In this document: positions 19,147 to 28,565 of the stretch, piece after piece | How the letters are laid out: every line of letters starts with the position of its first letter | Numbering within the stretch: the first letter of the stretch is position 1 | Origin: Chryseobacterium sp. G0186 | GTDB taxonomy: Bacteria > Bacteroidota > Bacteroidia > Flavobacteriales > Weeksellaceae | Assembly: GCF_003815675.1 (NCBI RefSeq) | Contig: NZ_CP033918.1 | Location: forward strand, 496,001 to 560,000 | Length of the DNA stretch: 64,000 nt | Direction of reading: 5' to 3' | The notes under the pieces: model-generated | Told to the model about the DNA's origin: nothing | Database searches by the model: none | What the model saw: the letters and a program-made list of their open reading frames with translations, nothing else | Position numbers and translations under genes: made by a program

Positions 19147-20472
19147 ATGGAACACACATTAGATATACAAGCAAACAAAGTAAAGGAAACCGTAGGAAAA
19201 CATGTTTTGGCAGACGGTTTCGATTTCGTAATGGACATTGAAAAATCTCACGGTTCATGGCTTTACGATAAACTTACAGACAGAGAATACCTGGATATGT
19301 TCTCTATGTTTGCATCAGCTTCCATCGGGTACAATCACCCTTATCTTGTAGAAAGATCAGAATGGTTGGGAAGAATGGCTGTTAATAAACCAACATTGGC
19401 AGACGTGTACTCAGAGGAATATGCTCACTTTTTAGAAGTATTCGAAAGAGTGGTTATTCCTGAAGAATTACAGTATGCTTTCTTTATTGAGGGAGGAACC
19501 TTAGGCGTAGAAAATGCAATGAAAGCTTGCTTCGACTGGAAGACCCGCAAAAATTTTGAAAAAGGACTTCAGACAGAAGCAGGAATCTGTATTCACTTCA
19601 AGCAGGCATTCCACGGAAGAAGTGGTTATACCTTAAGCTTAACAAATACTTCAGATCCTAGAAAATACCAATATTTCCCATTGTTCAACTGGCCGAGAAT
19701 CTTAAATCCAAAATTAACATTCCCGATCACAGAAGAGAACCTTGAAGAAACAATCAAGAACGAAAATCTGGCTTTACTTCAAATTGAAGAAGCGATCCTG
19801 ATGAATCCTGATAAAGTGGCTTGCATCATCATTGAACCTATTCAGGCAGAGGGAGGTGATAACCATTTCAGAGACGAATTCTTATTAGGATTAAGAAAAA
19901 TTTGTGATAACAACGAAATCTTATTAATATTTGACGAAGTTCAGACAGGGATTGCCATTACAGGTAAAATGTGGGCATTCCAGCACTTTACAGCAAAACC
20001 GGATATCATTTCCTTTGGTAAAAAAGCCCAGGTTTGTGGAGTTTTGGCCAACAAAGAAAAATTTGATGAAATTCCGAATAACGTTTTCAAAGAAAGCTCA
20101 AGAATCAACTCTACATTCGGAGGAAACTTTATCGATATGCTTCGTTTCCAATTGGTAATGGAGGTTATTGAAAAAGAAAACCTTGTTGAAAATGCAAGAG
20201 TGGTAGGAGATTTCCTTTTGGAAAGCTTAAAAGCACTCGCTGAAAAATATCCTGAGAAAATTTCAAATGCAAGAGGAAGAGGACTAATGTGTGCCATTGA
20301 TCTGCCAACAGGAGCGCAGAGAAGTCAATTAATGAATGAATTATTCAATGATGGATTGATCATTCTTCCATGTGGAGACTATTCTTTACGTTTCAGACCA
20401 CACCTGAATGTTACCAAGGAAGAAATTCAATTGGCATTAGATAAAATTGAAAACAATATTAACAAGATTTAA
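19147..20472 (+). CDS. lat: L-lysine 6-transaminase
   Basis: PLP-dependent class III aminotransferase of 441 residues that moves the epsilon-amino group of lysine to 2-oxoglutarate. The opening (HVLADGFDFVMDIEKSHGSWLYD), FIEGGTLGVENAMKACFDWK and HGRSGYTLSLTNTSDPRK are those of the Lat group known from Flavobacterium lutescens and actinomycete beta-lactam clusters. The PLP lysine is in SFGKKAQVCG near residue 292, with the Asp in IFDEVQTG upstream. Together with the preceding dehydrogenase it degrades lysine to alpha-aminoadipate. Here there is no beta-lactam cluster, so the role is catabolic. Confidence 0.93.
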   Translation: MEHTLDIQANKVKETVGKHVLADGFDFVMDIEKSHGSWLYDKLTDREYLDMFSMFASASIGYNHPYLVERSEWLGRMAVNKPTLADVYSEEYAHFLEVFERVVIPEELQYAFFIEGGTLGVENAMKACFDWKTRKNFEKGLQTEAGICIHFKQAFHGRSGYTLSLTNTSDPRKYQYFPLFNWPRILNPKLTFPITEENLEETIKNENLALLQIEEAILMNPDKVACIIIEPIQAEGGDNHFRDEFLLGLRKICDNNEILLIFDEVQTGIAITGKMWAFQHFTAKPDIISFGKKAQVCGVLANKEKFDEIPNNVFKESSRINSTFGGNFIDMLRFQLVMEVIEKENLVENARVVGDFLLESLKALAEKYPEKISNARGRGLMCAIDLPTGAQRSQLMNELFNDGLIILPCGDYSLRFRPHLNVTKEEIQLALDKIENNINKI

Positions 20473-20533
20473 AATCAAAGATTTGTAATTTTCAAAAAAA
20501 CATTGTATATTTAGATACTCAAACAATTAGAAT

Positions 20534-20761
20534 ATGGAAAGAAGTACGAGAGTATCAGTTTATGAAAGTGATAAACCTTCAGAAATTCAGTTGGTTAAGT
20601 CTAAATTGGATGATGCGCAAATTACAAACACTGTTGAAAATAATTATCTTACATTTACCACGACCCCTACAGCAACCTCGCTAAAGGTAATGGTGGATCT
20701 GGAAGATGAAAAAAAAGCATTTGAAATTATAGATGCCTATCTTCAACAAAGTGAAAATTAA
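20534..20761 (+). CDS. DUF2007 domain protein
   Basis: Small cytoplasmic protein of 75 residues. VYESDKPSEIQLVKSKLDDAQI and KVMVDLEDEKKAFEIIDAYL fit the DUF2007 fold (beta-alpha-beta, putative signal-transducing family). It follows lat by about 60 nt and precedes a terminator, so it is likely the last gene of the lysine operon or a separate short transcript. Function unknown. Confidence 0.7.
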   Translation: MERSTRVSVYESDKPSEIQLVKSKLDDAQITNTVENNYLTFTTTPTATSLKVMVDLEDEKKAFEIIDAYLQQSEN

Positions 20762-20799
20762 ATAAAAAACAATTTCATAATTTTAAATTTTACTACTTC

Positions 20800-20836
20800 A
20801 AACCGAAAATTAATTTTATAATTAGTTTTCGGTTTT
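20800..20836 (+). terminator. Terminator after DUF2007 gene
   Basis: Long stem with AAACCGAAAA at 20800-20809 pairing with TTTTCGGTTT at 20826-20835, then a T-run. Confidence 0.85.
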
Positions 20837-20982
20837 TTTAATGAATAAATAATCATAAAGTGATTAGAATTTAAGAATAAAGAGATAAGAAAATTAAGAT
20901 TTGTTTTACTACGAATTTTAACTTTTTGAAAGAACTTATATCTTATTCTCTGAAATTCTGAATCCTTATTAAAATTGACAAC

Positions 20983-21495
20983 ATGAATTCGGAAATCAAA
21001 CTAAGAAAAGCGGAAATTGAAGACAGGAACATTATTTGGGAAATCATCCAACAATCAATCGAAAGAAGAAAGCAGGATGGAAGTACCCAATGGCAGAACG
21101 GATATCCTAATCTTGGTACCGTGGAAAGCGATATTGCAAAAGGATTTGGGTATGTTCTTACAGTAGATGGAAAAATAGCAGTGTATGCAGCTTTGATCCT
21201 AAATGATGAACCGGCTTACAGCAAGATTGAGGGAGCATGGTTAAGTAATGGAGAATTTGTTGTGGTTCATAGAGTAGCCATTGATGAGAAATTTGCAGGT
21301 CAGGGGATGACAAAAAAACTTTTCGATCATATTGAAGATTTTACCAGATCTCATGGAATTCAGAGTGTTAAGGTAGATACGAACTACGATAATATTGCCA
21401 TGTTAAAAATCCTTGAAAGCAAAGGATATTCCTATTGTGGAGAGGTGCTTTTGGCAGATGGAATGAGAAAGGCCTATGAGAAGATTATAATTTAG
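20983..21495 (+). CDS. GNAT family N-acetyltransferase
   Basis: 170-residue acetyl-CoA-dependent acyltransferase. The conserved motif A is VVHRVAIDEKFAGQGMTKKLFDHIEDF near residues 88-115, with the acetyl-CoA pyrophosphate loop GQGMTK, and a later VDTNYDNIAMLKILESKGYSYCG segment typical for the C-terminal part. The substrate is unknown. It is transcribed alone ahead of the efflux operon, with about 115 nt between. Confidence 0.82.
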   Translation: MNSEIKLRKAEIEDRNIIWEIIQQSIERRKQDGSTQWQNGYPNLGTVESDIAKGFGYVLTVDGKIAVYAALILNDEPAYSKIEGAWLSNGEFVVVHRVAIDEKFAGQGMTKKLFDHIEDFTRSHGIQSVKVDTNYDNIAMLKILESKGYSYCGEVLLADGMRKAYEKIII

Positions 21496-21587
21496 GCAAA
21501 AAGTTAAATCATCTTTCATTGAATTTTTAAAACGCCCTGTATTTATAATCTCTATCAAGTTTGTTCGTTTGGTTCTGAACTAATTTT

Positions 21588-21595
21588 TACTTTTG
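21588..21595 (+). promoter_or_regulatory. -7 box of efflux operon, with nearby dyad
   Basis: TACTTTTG fits TAnnTTTG, 17 nt before the regulator ATG. Just upstream GTTC T GAAC (21572-21580) is a small dyad that could be the regulator's own operator; TTTG at 21568-21571 is a possible -33. Confidence 0.4.
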
Positions 21596-21611
21596 TTAAA
21601 ATTTTTATATT

Positions 21612-22067
21612 ATGCACCAAAGTATAGAAATTGATGAAAAAATTTTTCAGGATGCCGTAAAATTCTATGGCACCGTGTTCAGCTTACCTCCTTTAGCTTC
21701 AAAAATTTATTCCTACCTTCTTTTTGACTATGAGAAAGTAGGAATTACTTTTGATGAATTTGTTGAAGTGCTTTCTGCAAGCAAAAGTTCTGTTTCTACG
21801 AGTATTTCATTACTCCTGAATACTCAGCTTATTATAGATCACAATAAAATGGATGAACGGAAAAGGTATTTTTTCATCAATGATGAATATAAAAAAATTC
21901 GTTTTGAGAAAATTGTCCAAAAGATGCAAGACGAATTAAAATTATTAGATGATTTAAACAATTTTAAAAAAAGTAAAGACGATGGGTACAACGAAAGAAT
22001 AGAAGTTTACAAAGCACTCTTAAATAAAAACATAGAAAATATACAGGAATCTCTTAATAAACTATAA
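21612..22067 (+). CDS. GbsR/MarR-type transcriptional regulator
   Basis: Winged helix-turn-helix protein of 151 residues. The reader-type region is GITFDEFVEVLSASKSSVSTSISLLLNTQLI near residues 50-80, then a wing with DERKRYFFINDEY and a long C-terminal helix likely used for dimerisation. It is the first gene of the efflux operon: only one base separates its stop from the adaptor start, so it probably represses its own operon and lifts repression when a drug or lipid ligand binds. The effector is unknown. Confidence 0.78.
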   Translation: MHQSIEIDEKIFQDAVKFYGTVFSLPPLASKIYSYLLFDYEKVGITFDEFVEVLSASKSSVSTSISLLLNTQLIIDHNKMDERKRYFFINDEYKKIRFEKIVQKMQDELKLLDDLNNFKKSKDDGYNERIEVYKALLNKNIENIQESLNKL

Positions 22068-22068
22068 A

Positions 22069-23256
22069 ATGAATAATAAGCTAGTTATACTTTCAATTGC
22101 GGCATTCTCACTGACTGCCTGCAAAAAAGAAGCTCCAAAACAGGATGGTGCCAAGCCGTATCCTGTTGTTTCTGTGGAGTCAAAAAATATAGTGGGTTAT
22201 CAGACGTTTCCGGCTACCATCCAAGGTAGAGTAAACAATGATGTACGTGCAAAAATACAGGGTTACATTACCCAGGTATTGGTAGATGAAGGGCAATATG
22301 TTACCAAAGGACAACCATTGTTCCGTCTGGAAACCAATATTCTGAGCGAAAATGCAGCGGCTTCAAAAGCAGGAATTGGTGCTGCTGAATCTACTATTGC
22401 AGCGGCTCAGGCTTCTGTAAATGCTGCTCAGGTTGAAGTAAACAAACTAAAACCTTTGGTGCAGAAAAACATTATCAGCAACGTACAGTTACAGACCGCT
22501 CAGGCTCAGCTCGCTCAGGCTCAAGCTCAGCTACAACAGGCCAATGCAGCCAAAAGGCAGGCAGAAGCTAATTATAAAGGTGTAGAAGCCAATATTGAAT
22601 ACTCTATTATTCGTGCTCCTATTTCAGGGGTAATCGGAAGACTTCCGTTAAAAGTCGGAAGTTTGGTAGGACCATCTGATCAGACTCCTCTTACAACAAT
22701 TTCTGATACTTCTGAGATCTTTGCTTACTTTGCAATGAATGAAAAGGAGTATTTTGATTTCCTTGAAAAATCTCCGGGCGCTTCTATGCCTGAGAAGATC
22801 AAAAACCTGCCAATGGTTGAATTGCAGTTAGCCAATGGAAGTCTTTATCCTGAAAAAGGAAGAATTGAAGCCATTACCGGACAGATTGACCCTACAACAG
22901 GAACCATTCAGTTCAGAGTGGCATTCTCTAATGCTCAGAAATTATTAAGCAATGGTAACAGTGGAACAATCAGATTCCCTCAGAATTATGATAATGTTCT
23001 TGTAATTCCTGAAAGTGCTACTTACGAACAACAAGGTATTGTGTACGTATACAAAGTAGAAAAAGGAGACACTGCGAAAAATGTTGTGGTGAATGTTATT
23101 GACAGAATCGACAATTTAGCTCTTATAAAATCAGGAGTTAATAAAGGCGAAAAAGTTGTTGCAGCAGGGATCGGAGGTCTGAAGCCAGGAACAGCAATAA
23201 AGCCGAAACCAATCAAAATGGATAGTCTTGTTCAATCAATAAAACCGAAATTCTAA
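22069..23256 (+). CDS. RND efflux periplasmic adaptor (AcrA/MexA type)
   Basis: Membrane fusion protein of 395 residues and a predicted lipoprotein: signal peptide with lipobox LTAC, Cys at residue 18. After the beta-barrel/lipoyl part (VRAKIQGYITQVLVDEGQYVTKGQPLFRLE) comes a heptad-rich coiled coil around residues 100-180 (AQLAQAQAQLQQANAAKRQAEANYKG), then the second lipoyl half with IRAPISGVIGRLPLKVGSLVG. Its stop codon shares one base with the permease start (TAATGA). It bridges the inner-membrane pump and the outer-membrane channel. Confidence 0.93.
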   Translation: MNNKLVILSIAAFSLTACKKEAPKQDGAKPYPVVSVESKNIVGYQTFPATIQGRVNNDVRAKIQGYITQVLVDEGQYVTKGQPLFRLETNILSENAAASKAGIGAAESTIAAAQASVNAAQVEVNKLKPLVQKNIISNVQLQTAQAQLAQAQAQLQQANAAKRQAEANYKGVEANIEYSIIRAPISGVIGRLPLKVGSLVGPSDQTPLTTISDTSEIFAYFAMNEKEYFDFLEKSPGASMPEKIKNLPMVELQLANGSLYPEKGRIEAITGQIDPTTGTIQFRVAFSNAQKLLSNGNSGTIRFPQNYDNVLVIPESATYEQQGIVYVYKVEKGDTAKNVVVNVIDRIDNLALIKSGVNKGEKVVAAGIGGLKPGTAIKPKPIKMDSLVQSIKPKF

Positions 23257-26200
23257 TGATAAAAAACTTTATTAACAGACCGGTTTTATCTACCGTAATC
23301 TCAATCTTGATTGTGATTCTCGGTGTGCTAGGACTGATCTCGTTGCCGGTTACACAGTACCCGGATATTGCGCCGCCTACAGTAAGCGTTTCTGCAAACT
23401 ATACAGGGGCCAACGCGGAAACTGTAATGAAAAGTGTGGTTGTTCCATTGGAAGAGCAGATCAATGGGGTGGAAGGAATGGATTATATTACTTCCTCTGC
23501 GGGAAATGACGGTTCTGCCCAGATCCAGGTTTTCTTTAAGCAAGGAATAGACCCGGATATTGCAGCGGTAAACGTTCAAAACCGTGTGGCCAGAGCTACG
23601 CCTTTGCTGCCATCCGAAGTAACACGTTCAGGGGTTGTAACACAAAAGCAGCAGACCAGTGCCCTGATGTATATGTCTTTTTATTCTGAAAATAAAGATC
23701 TTGATGATGTATATCTTCAGAACTTTTTGAATATCAACATTATTCCAAACCTGAAAAGGGTAAATGGTGTAGGGGATGCCAACGTTTTCGGAGGTAAAAA
23801 CTACTCCATGAGAATCTGGCTGGATCCTGCGAAAATGGCCGCCTACAGTGTAACACCTACGGATGTTACCAATGCCATCAATGAGCAGAGTAGAGAAGCT
23901 GCGGCGGGTTCAATCGGTCAGAACAGCGGAAGTTCTTTTGAATATATCATCAAATACGTTGGTAAATTCAACGATAAAGAGCAGTACGATAATATTATCA
24001 TCAAATCTCTTGCAAACGGACAAAACCTGATGCTGAAGGATGTTGCTAAAGTAGAATTGGCAGGTCAGTCTTATACAGGGATCGGGGAGAATGGAAACAA
24101 CCCTTCCATCAGTATGGGGATCTTCCAGACACCAGGTTCCAACGCACAGGAGATTATTAAAAATATCAAAACCTATCTGAAATCTGCAGAAGGTACTTTC
24201 CCTAAAGGAATTAAATATACTTTTAACTTTGACACCAACGAATTCTTGGAAGCGTCTATTGAAAAGGTAGTACATACCCTTATCGAAGCTTTCATCCTGG
24301 TATTTATTGTAGTATATATTTTCCTTCAGGATTTCAGATCAACCCTGATTCCGGCTATTGCAGTTCCGGTATCCATTGTAGGGGCGTTCTTCTTCCTGAA
24401 TTTATTTGGATATTCATTGAACCTATTAACCTTATTTGCATTGGTACTGGCGATCGGTATTGTGGTGGATGACGCCATTGTCGTCGTCGAGGCCGTTCAC
24501 GCGAAGATGGAGCATGGTATATCAGATGCTAAAAAAGCAACGGTAGAAGCGATGGATGAGATCACAGGGGCTATTATTTCTATTACCTTGGTAATGGCAG
24601 CGGTATTTATTCCCGTGACGTTTATTACAGGTCCTACAGGGGTATTCTACCAACAGTTCGGGATTACGCTGATCATAGCGATCATCATTTCTGCGATTAA
24701 TGCATTAACGTTGAGCCCGGTTTTATGTTCATTATTCCTAAAGCCTCACGAAGAGCATCATGCAGAGTACAAGAACTTAAACATATTACAGAAATTTTTC
24801 TATAAGTTTAATATTGCTTTTAAAACAACAACTGAACGTTACGGAAGAGGATTTGTATTCCTGTTAAGACACAAATGGGTAACCCTTGTTATTTTCGCAA
24901 TTACGGGTGGTATCTTATTTTGGGCAAGCAGCAGTATGAAGAAAGGTTTCGTTCCTACAGAAGACAGAGGGATTATCTTTACCGATGTTCAGCTTCCTCC
25001 GGGAGCTTCTATGGAAAGAACTTATAACGCATTGAAAACACTTCAGGCTAAAGCAATGAAAGTTCCTGGAGTACAGAATGTAACCATTTCCACCGGTAGA
25101 GGATTCTTATCCGGAAACGGAAGTAACAATGGTCTTGCCTTTGTGAAACTGAAACCATTCGAAGAAAGAAAAAAAGACGGTCAGACGTCTGAAGATATCA
25201 CCAAAAAACTATTTGGAATTGTAGGAGCTGTTCCTGATGCCAAAGTAGTATTCTTTCAACCGCCAAGTGTACCGGGATTTGGTAGCAGTGCAGGTTTTGA
25301 AATGGTATTGCTGGACAAATCAGGGGGAGAATATGTTGACCTGGATAATAAAACCAATGAATTCATCGGAAAACTGATGGAGAGACCGGAAATTCAGTTT
25401 GCACAGACTTCATTCAATACAAAATATCCTCAGTATCAGATGGAAATTAATGTTCCTCTGAGCAAACAGCTTGGAGTTTCTGTAAATGACATTCTGGCTA
25501 CCATGCAGGGGTATATTGGAGGTGTTTATACCGCTGACTTTACCAAATATGGAAAACAGTTCAGGGTAATGGTTCAGGCTCTTCCTGAAAACAGAAAGAA
25601 CATTGAAAATCTGAACCAGCTCTATATAAGAACAGGTTCCGGTATCATGTCTCCGATTTCACAGTTTGTAACCTTGAAAAAAGCATACGGACCACAATCT
25701 GTAAGCCGTTATAACCTGTTTACTTCAGTGAAAGTAACCGGAGCAAATTCAGACGGATACAGTTCCGGGGATGCCATTGCAGCCGTACAACAGGTCGCTC
25801 ATGAAACCCTGAATCAAAACTATGCAGTGGAATTTACCGGGTTAACCAGAGAAGAATTAAATTCAGGATCTCAGACGCTTCTTATTTTCGGGTTAAGTTT
25901 GGTCTTTGTTTACTTTATCCTTTCTGCGCAGTATGAAAGTTATATTCTTCCACTGATTGTTGTTATTTCTCTTCCTCTTGGGGTAATGGGAGCTTATTTC
26001 GGACAGAAGATTATGGGCTTGGAAAATAATATTTATTTCCAGATTGCCTTGATCATGCTCGTCGGATTATTGGCGAAAAATGCGATCCTTATCGTTGAAT
26101 TTGCAGTCCAGAGAAGACATCATGGGGAAACCATTGTAATGTCTGCCATCAATGCAGCTAAAGCCAGGGTGAGACCGATTCTAATGACATCGTTTGCCTT

Positions 26201-26402
26201 TATCTTCGGTTTATTACCGTTAGTGCTGGCAAGTGGAATTGGGGCAGTAGGGAACAGGTCCATTGCAACAGGTGCAGCTATAGGATTGTTGATCGGTACT
26301 ATTTTAGGACTTTTTGTAATTCCGGTATTGTATGTGATTTTTGAAAGCATACAGGAGAAAATTAAGCCTATTAAAAAAGAAGATATCAATTTAGCAGAAT
26401 AA
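23256..26402 (+). CDS. RND multidrug efflux permease (AcrB/MexB, HAE1 type)
   Basis: Proton-driven inner-membrane exporter of 1048 residues with the usual twelve membrane segments and two large periplasmic loops. It opens MIKNFINRPVLSTVISILIVILGVLGL. The proton-relay motif GIVVDDAIVVVEAV lies near residue 405 with the paired Asp residues in place. The second half repeats the fold (FGLSLVFVYFILSAQYESYILP; MLVGLLAKNAILIVEFA near 945). Length and motifs point to the hydrophobic/amphiphilic efflux group rather than heavy-metal pumps. Substrates cannot be read from sequence. Confidence 0.95.
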   Translation: MIKNFINRPVLSTVISILIVILGVLGLISLPVTQYPDIAPPTVSVSANYTGANAETVMKSVVVPLEEQINGVEGMDYITSSAGNDGSAQIQVFFKQGIDPDIAAVNVQNRVARATPLLPSEVTRSGVVTQKQQTSALMYMSFYSENKDLDDVYLQNFLNINIIPNLKRVNGVGDANVFGGKNYSMRIWLDPAKMAAYSVTPTDVTNAINEQSREAAAGSIGQNSGSSFEYIIKYVGKFNDKEQYDNIIIKSLANGQNLMLKDVAKVELAGQSYTGIGENGNNPSISMGIFQTPGSNAQEIIKNIKTYLKSAEGTFPKGIKYTFNFDTNEFLEASIEKVVHTLIEAFILVFIVVYIFLQDFRSTLIPAIAVPVSIVGAFFFLNLFGYSLNLLTLFALVLAIGIVVDDAIVVVEAVHAKMEHGISDAKKATVEAMDEITGAIISITLVMAAVFIPVTFITGPTGVFYQQFGITLIIAIIISAINALTLSPVLCSLFLKPHEEHHAEYKNLNILQKFFYKFNIAFKTTTERYGRGFVFLLRHKWVTLVIFAITGGILFWASSSMKKGFVPTEDRGIIFTDVQLPPGASMERTYNALKTLQAKAMKVPGVQNVTISTGRGFLSGNGSNNGLAFVKLKPFEERKKDGQTSEDITKKLFGIVGAVPDAKVVFFQPPSVPGFGSSAGFEMVLLDKSGGEYVDLDNKTNEFIGKLMERPEIQFAQTSFNTKYPQYQMEINVPLSKQLGVSVNDILATMQGYIGGVYTADFTKYGKQFRVMVQALPENRKNIENLNQLYIRTGSGIMSPISQFVTLKKAYGPQSVSRYNLFTSVKVTGANSDGYSSGDAIAAVQQVAHETLNQNYAVEFTGLTREELNSGSQTLLIFGLSLVFVYFILSAQYESYILPLIVVISLPLGVMGAYFGQKIMGLENNIYFQIALIMLVGLLAKNAILIVEFAVQRRHHGETIVMSAINAAKARVRPILMTSFAFIFGLLPLVLASGIGAVGNRSIATGAAIGLLIGTILGLFVIPVLYVIFESIQEKIKPIKKEDINLAE

Positions 26403-26421
26403 AAATGAATTAGGGAACCTA

Positions 26422-26459
26422 GAAGTTTGAGCATAGAAATAAATCTAATGCTCAGCTTC
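26422..26459 (+). other. Intergenic hairpin between permease and channel genes
   Basis: GAAG-TTTGAGCAT (26422-26434) pairs with ATGCTCA-GCTTC (26448-26459) with a 13-nt loop and no T-run, so it is not a terminator. It may tune expression or RNA stability of the last gene of the operon. It is followed by degenerate TTCTAAC repeats. Confidence 0.4.
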
Positions 26460-26499
26460 TAACCTCTGGTTTTTAATTTCTAACTTCTAACTTTAAATA

Positions 26500-27915
26500 A
26501 TGAAGAGTTTATTAAACATCATAAAAGGAATAACTTTCTCAGCAATCATACTGGGAGCCATTACATCCTGTATGGCCAGAAAAGAGTATGAGAGACCAAA
26601 GAACGTTGTTGACGAAAAGCTTTTCCGTACTGATATGCTTCCTTCAGACAGTGCTACCATTGCGAATGTTTCTTGGAAGGAGATCTTTACAGATCCGGTT
26701 CTGCAGGGACATATTTCTAAGGCTTTAGAAAATAACCTGGACATTAGAATTGCATTGCAAAGCATCAATTCAGCAGAAGCTTATCTGAAACAAAGCAAAG
26801 CTGCCTATCAACCGACACTTTCCATTGGTCCCAACTATACTTTCCAGACCCAGTCCATCAATACACAGTTTGGACAGATTATTGGAGAAAGACGATACGT
26901 TAATCAATTTGATATTACAGGAACTATTGGATGGGAAGCAGATCTCTGGGGAAAATTAAAAGCTCAGGAAAAAGCTCAGCTTGCCACTTATTTGGGAACT
27001 GTTGCTGCTCATAAAGCAGTAAAAAGCAGTCTTGTTGCATCCATTGCCTCTGCATATTATCAATTGTTGACTTTTGATGCTCAGAAAAAGATCATCACAG
27101 AAACAATTGCTGTTCGTGAAAAGAACCTTGAAACCACAAAAGCACTGAAAGCTTCAGGGTCTCTAACAGAAGTCGCTGTACAGCAGAGTGAAGCCCTTGT
27201 CTTCAATGCACAGTCTCTATTGATTGATATTGATACACAGATTCAATTGCTGGAGAATACCATGAGTCTTTTAATGGGAGAGTCTTCTCATACGATTGAA
27301 AGGTCTACCCTGGAAGGACAGAATCTTCCTGTCGACTTAAAACTTGGATATCCGAGTCAGTTGTTGGCAAACCGTCCGGATGTAATGAGAGCAGAATATA
27401 CGCTAATGAATGCATTTGAGTTAACGAATTCTGCAAAAGCACAGTTTTATCCTACTTTGAAGATTACCGGAAGCGGAGGACTTCAGTCTGTAGATATTGA
27501 TCACCTGTTCAGTGTAAATTCATTGTTTGCCAATATCGTTGGTGGATTAGCACAGCCGATCCTGAACAAAAGAACTATTAAAACGAACTATGACGTAAGT
27601 CTTGCCAATCAGGAAACGGCTTATCTGAACTTTAGAAAAACGGTTCTTACCGCAGGGAAAGAAGTTTCTGATGCCATCAGGGTTTTCTCTGTACAGGATT
27701 CATTTATTGAACTGAAGCAAAAGGAACTGAATGCCTACAAAAAATCTGTTGACTATTCTCAGGAATTGGTGAACTATGGTATGGCCAACTATCTTGAAGT
27801 TTTGAATGCCAGTGTTAATTCATTGAATGCAGAACTTAATATTTCCAATGCACAATACAGTAAAATGAAGGCTGCCGTAGATCTTTATCAGGCTCTGGGC
27901 GGAGGCTGGAAATAA
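26500..27915 (+). CDS. TolC/NodT-family outer membrane factor
   Basis: Outer-membrane efflux channel of 471 residues and predicted lipoprotein (AITSC, Cys near residue 24). The two OEP repeats are visible: a first helical part with LEIRI-like ENNLDIRIALQSINSAEAYLKQSKAAYQPTLS and a second with LLANRPDVMRAEYTLMNAFELTNSAKAQFYPTL. LANRPDV is a hallmark of the NodT subfamily. As the fourth gene after regulator, adaptor and permease it completes the tripartite pump. About 100 nt separates it from the permease. Confidence 0.92.
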   Translation: MKSLLNIIKGITFSAIILGAITSCMARKEYERPKNVVDEKLFRTDMLPSDSATIANVSWKEIFTDPVLQGHISKALENNLDIRIALQSINSAEAYLKQSKAAYQPTLSIGPNYTFQTQSINTQFGQIIGERRYVNQFDITGTIGWEADLWGKLKAQEKAQLATYLGTVAAHKAVKSSLVASIASAYYQLLTFDAQKKIITETIAVREKNLETTKALKASGSLTEVAVQQSEALVFNAQSLLIDIDTQIQLLENTMSLLMGESSHTIERSTLEGQNLPVDLKLGYPSQLLANRPDVMRAEYTLMNAFELTNSAKAQFYPTLKITGSGGLQSVDIDHLFSVNSLFANIVGGLAQPILNKRTIKTNYDVSLANQETAYLNFRKTVLTAGKEVSDAIRVFSVQDSFIELKQKELNAYKKSVDYSQELVNYGMANYLEVLNASVNSLNAELNISNAQYSKMKAAVDLYQALGGGWK

Positions 27916-27938
27916 TTCAATATCCTTGAATAAATAAT

Positions 27939-27972
27939 AAAAAGCGTGGGTCAGTAATGGCACACGCTTTTT
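27939..27972 (+). terminator. Terminator of efflux operon
   Basis: Stem AAAAAGCGTG / CACGCTTTTT with a 14-nt loop and T-rich tail. Confidence 0.82.
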
Positions 27973-28040
27973 GTTTTATCCGGGTGAAGTTATCTTTTAA
28001 GCTATGTTAAAATTAAATTCTTTCTTGTATATATGTATTT

Positions 28041-28052
28041 AACTACGTAGTT
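28041..28052. promoter_or_regulatory. Palindromic operator candidate of GNAT-MarR operon
   Basis: AACTACGTAGTT is a perfect 12-bp palindrome 23 nt before the GNAT start. MarR proteins bind such sites in their own promoters, and a MarR gene is second in this operon. Confidence 0.5.
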
Positions 28053-28074
28053 TTATACTTTAATAAATAAATTT

Positions 28075-28563
28075 ATGAAACTAGAGATAAAGCCTATAGA
28101 CAATTCGTACTCGGAACAGGCGATTGACTTGATTTTGACAATTCAACAGCAGGAATTTAATATTCCTATTACCGTAGATGACCAACCTGATCTGAAAGAG
28201 ATCGAAAGCTTTTATCATAAGGCAGGAGGAAATTTCTGGGGAGCTTTTATCAATGGAGAGCTTGTAGGCTCAATTGCTTTGGTTAAATTTGATGAAAGGG
28301 CAGGAGCGATCAGAAAAATGTTTGTGAAAAAAGAATTCAGGGGAAAGGAATTCAACATGGCTCAGATTTTACTGGAAATTTTAATAGCTTTCTGTCGTGA
28401 GAATGGGATTGACAATATTTATTTGGGAACCATAACGGTATTGAAAGCTGCCCAACGTTTCTATGAACGAAATGAATTTGTAAAGATTAAGAAAGAAGAA
28501 CTTCCGGCTCCTTTTCCCTTGATGAGTGCCGATGATATTTTTTATCACCTACATATTGACTAA
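28075..28563 (+). CDS. GNAT family N-acetyltransferase (MarR-linked)
   Basis: 162-residue acetyltransferase. Motif A is seen as AIRKMFVKKEFRGKEFNMAQILLEILIAF near residues 80-105; the classical QGxGxG loop is altered to RGKEFN, so cofactor binding should be checked. It ends YLGTITVLKAAQRFYERNEF. The MarR gene starts 3 nt after its stop, so the pair is translationally linked and the regulator probably controls this enzyme, perhaps in detoxification of an amine compound. Confidence 0.78.
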   Translation: MKLEIKPIDNSYSEQAIDLILTIQQQEFNIPITVDDQPDLKEIESFYHKAGGNFWGAFINGELVGSIALVKFDERAGAIRKMFVKKEFRGKEFNMAQILLEILIAFCRENGIDNIYLGTITVLKAAQRFYERNEFVKIKKEELPAPFPLMSADDIFYHLHID

Positions 28564-28565
28564 GT

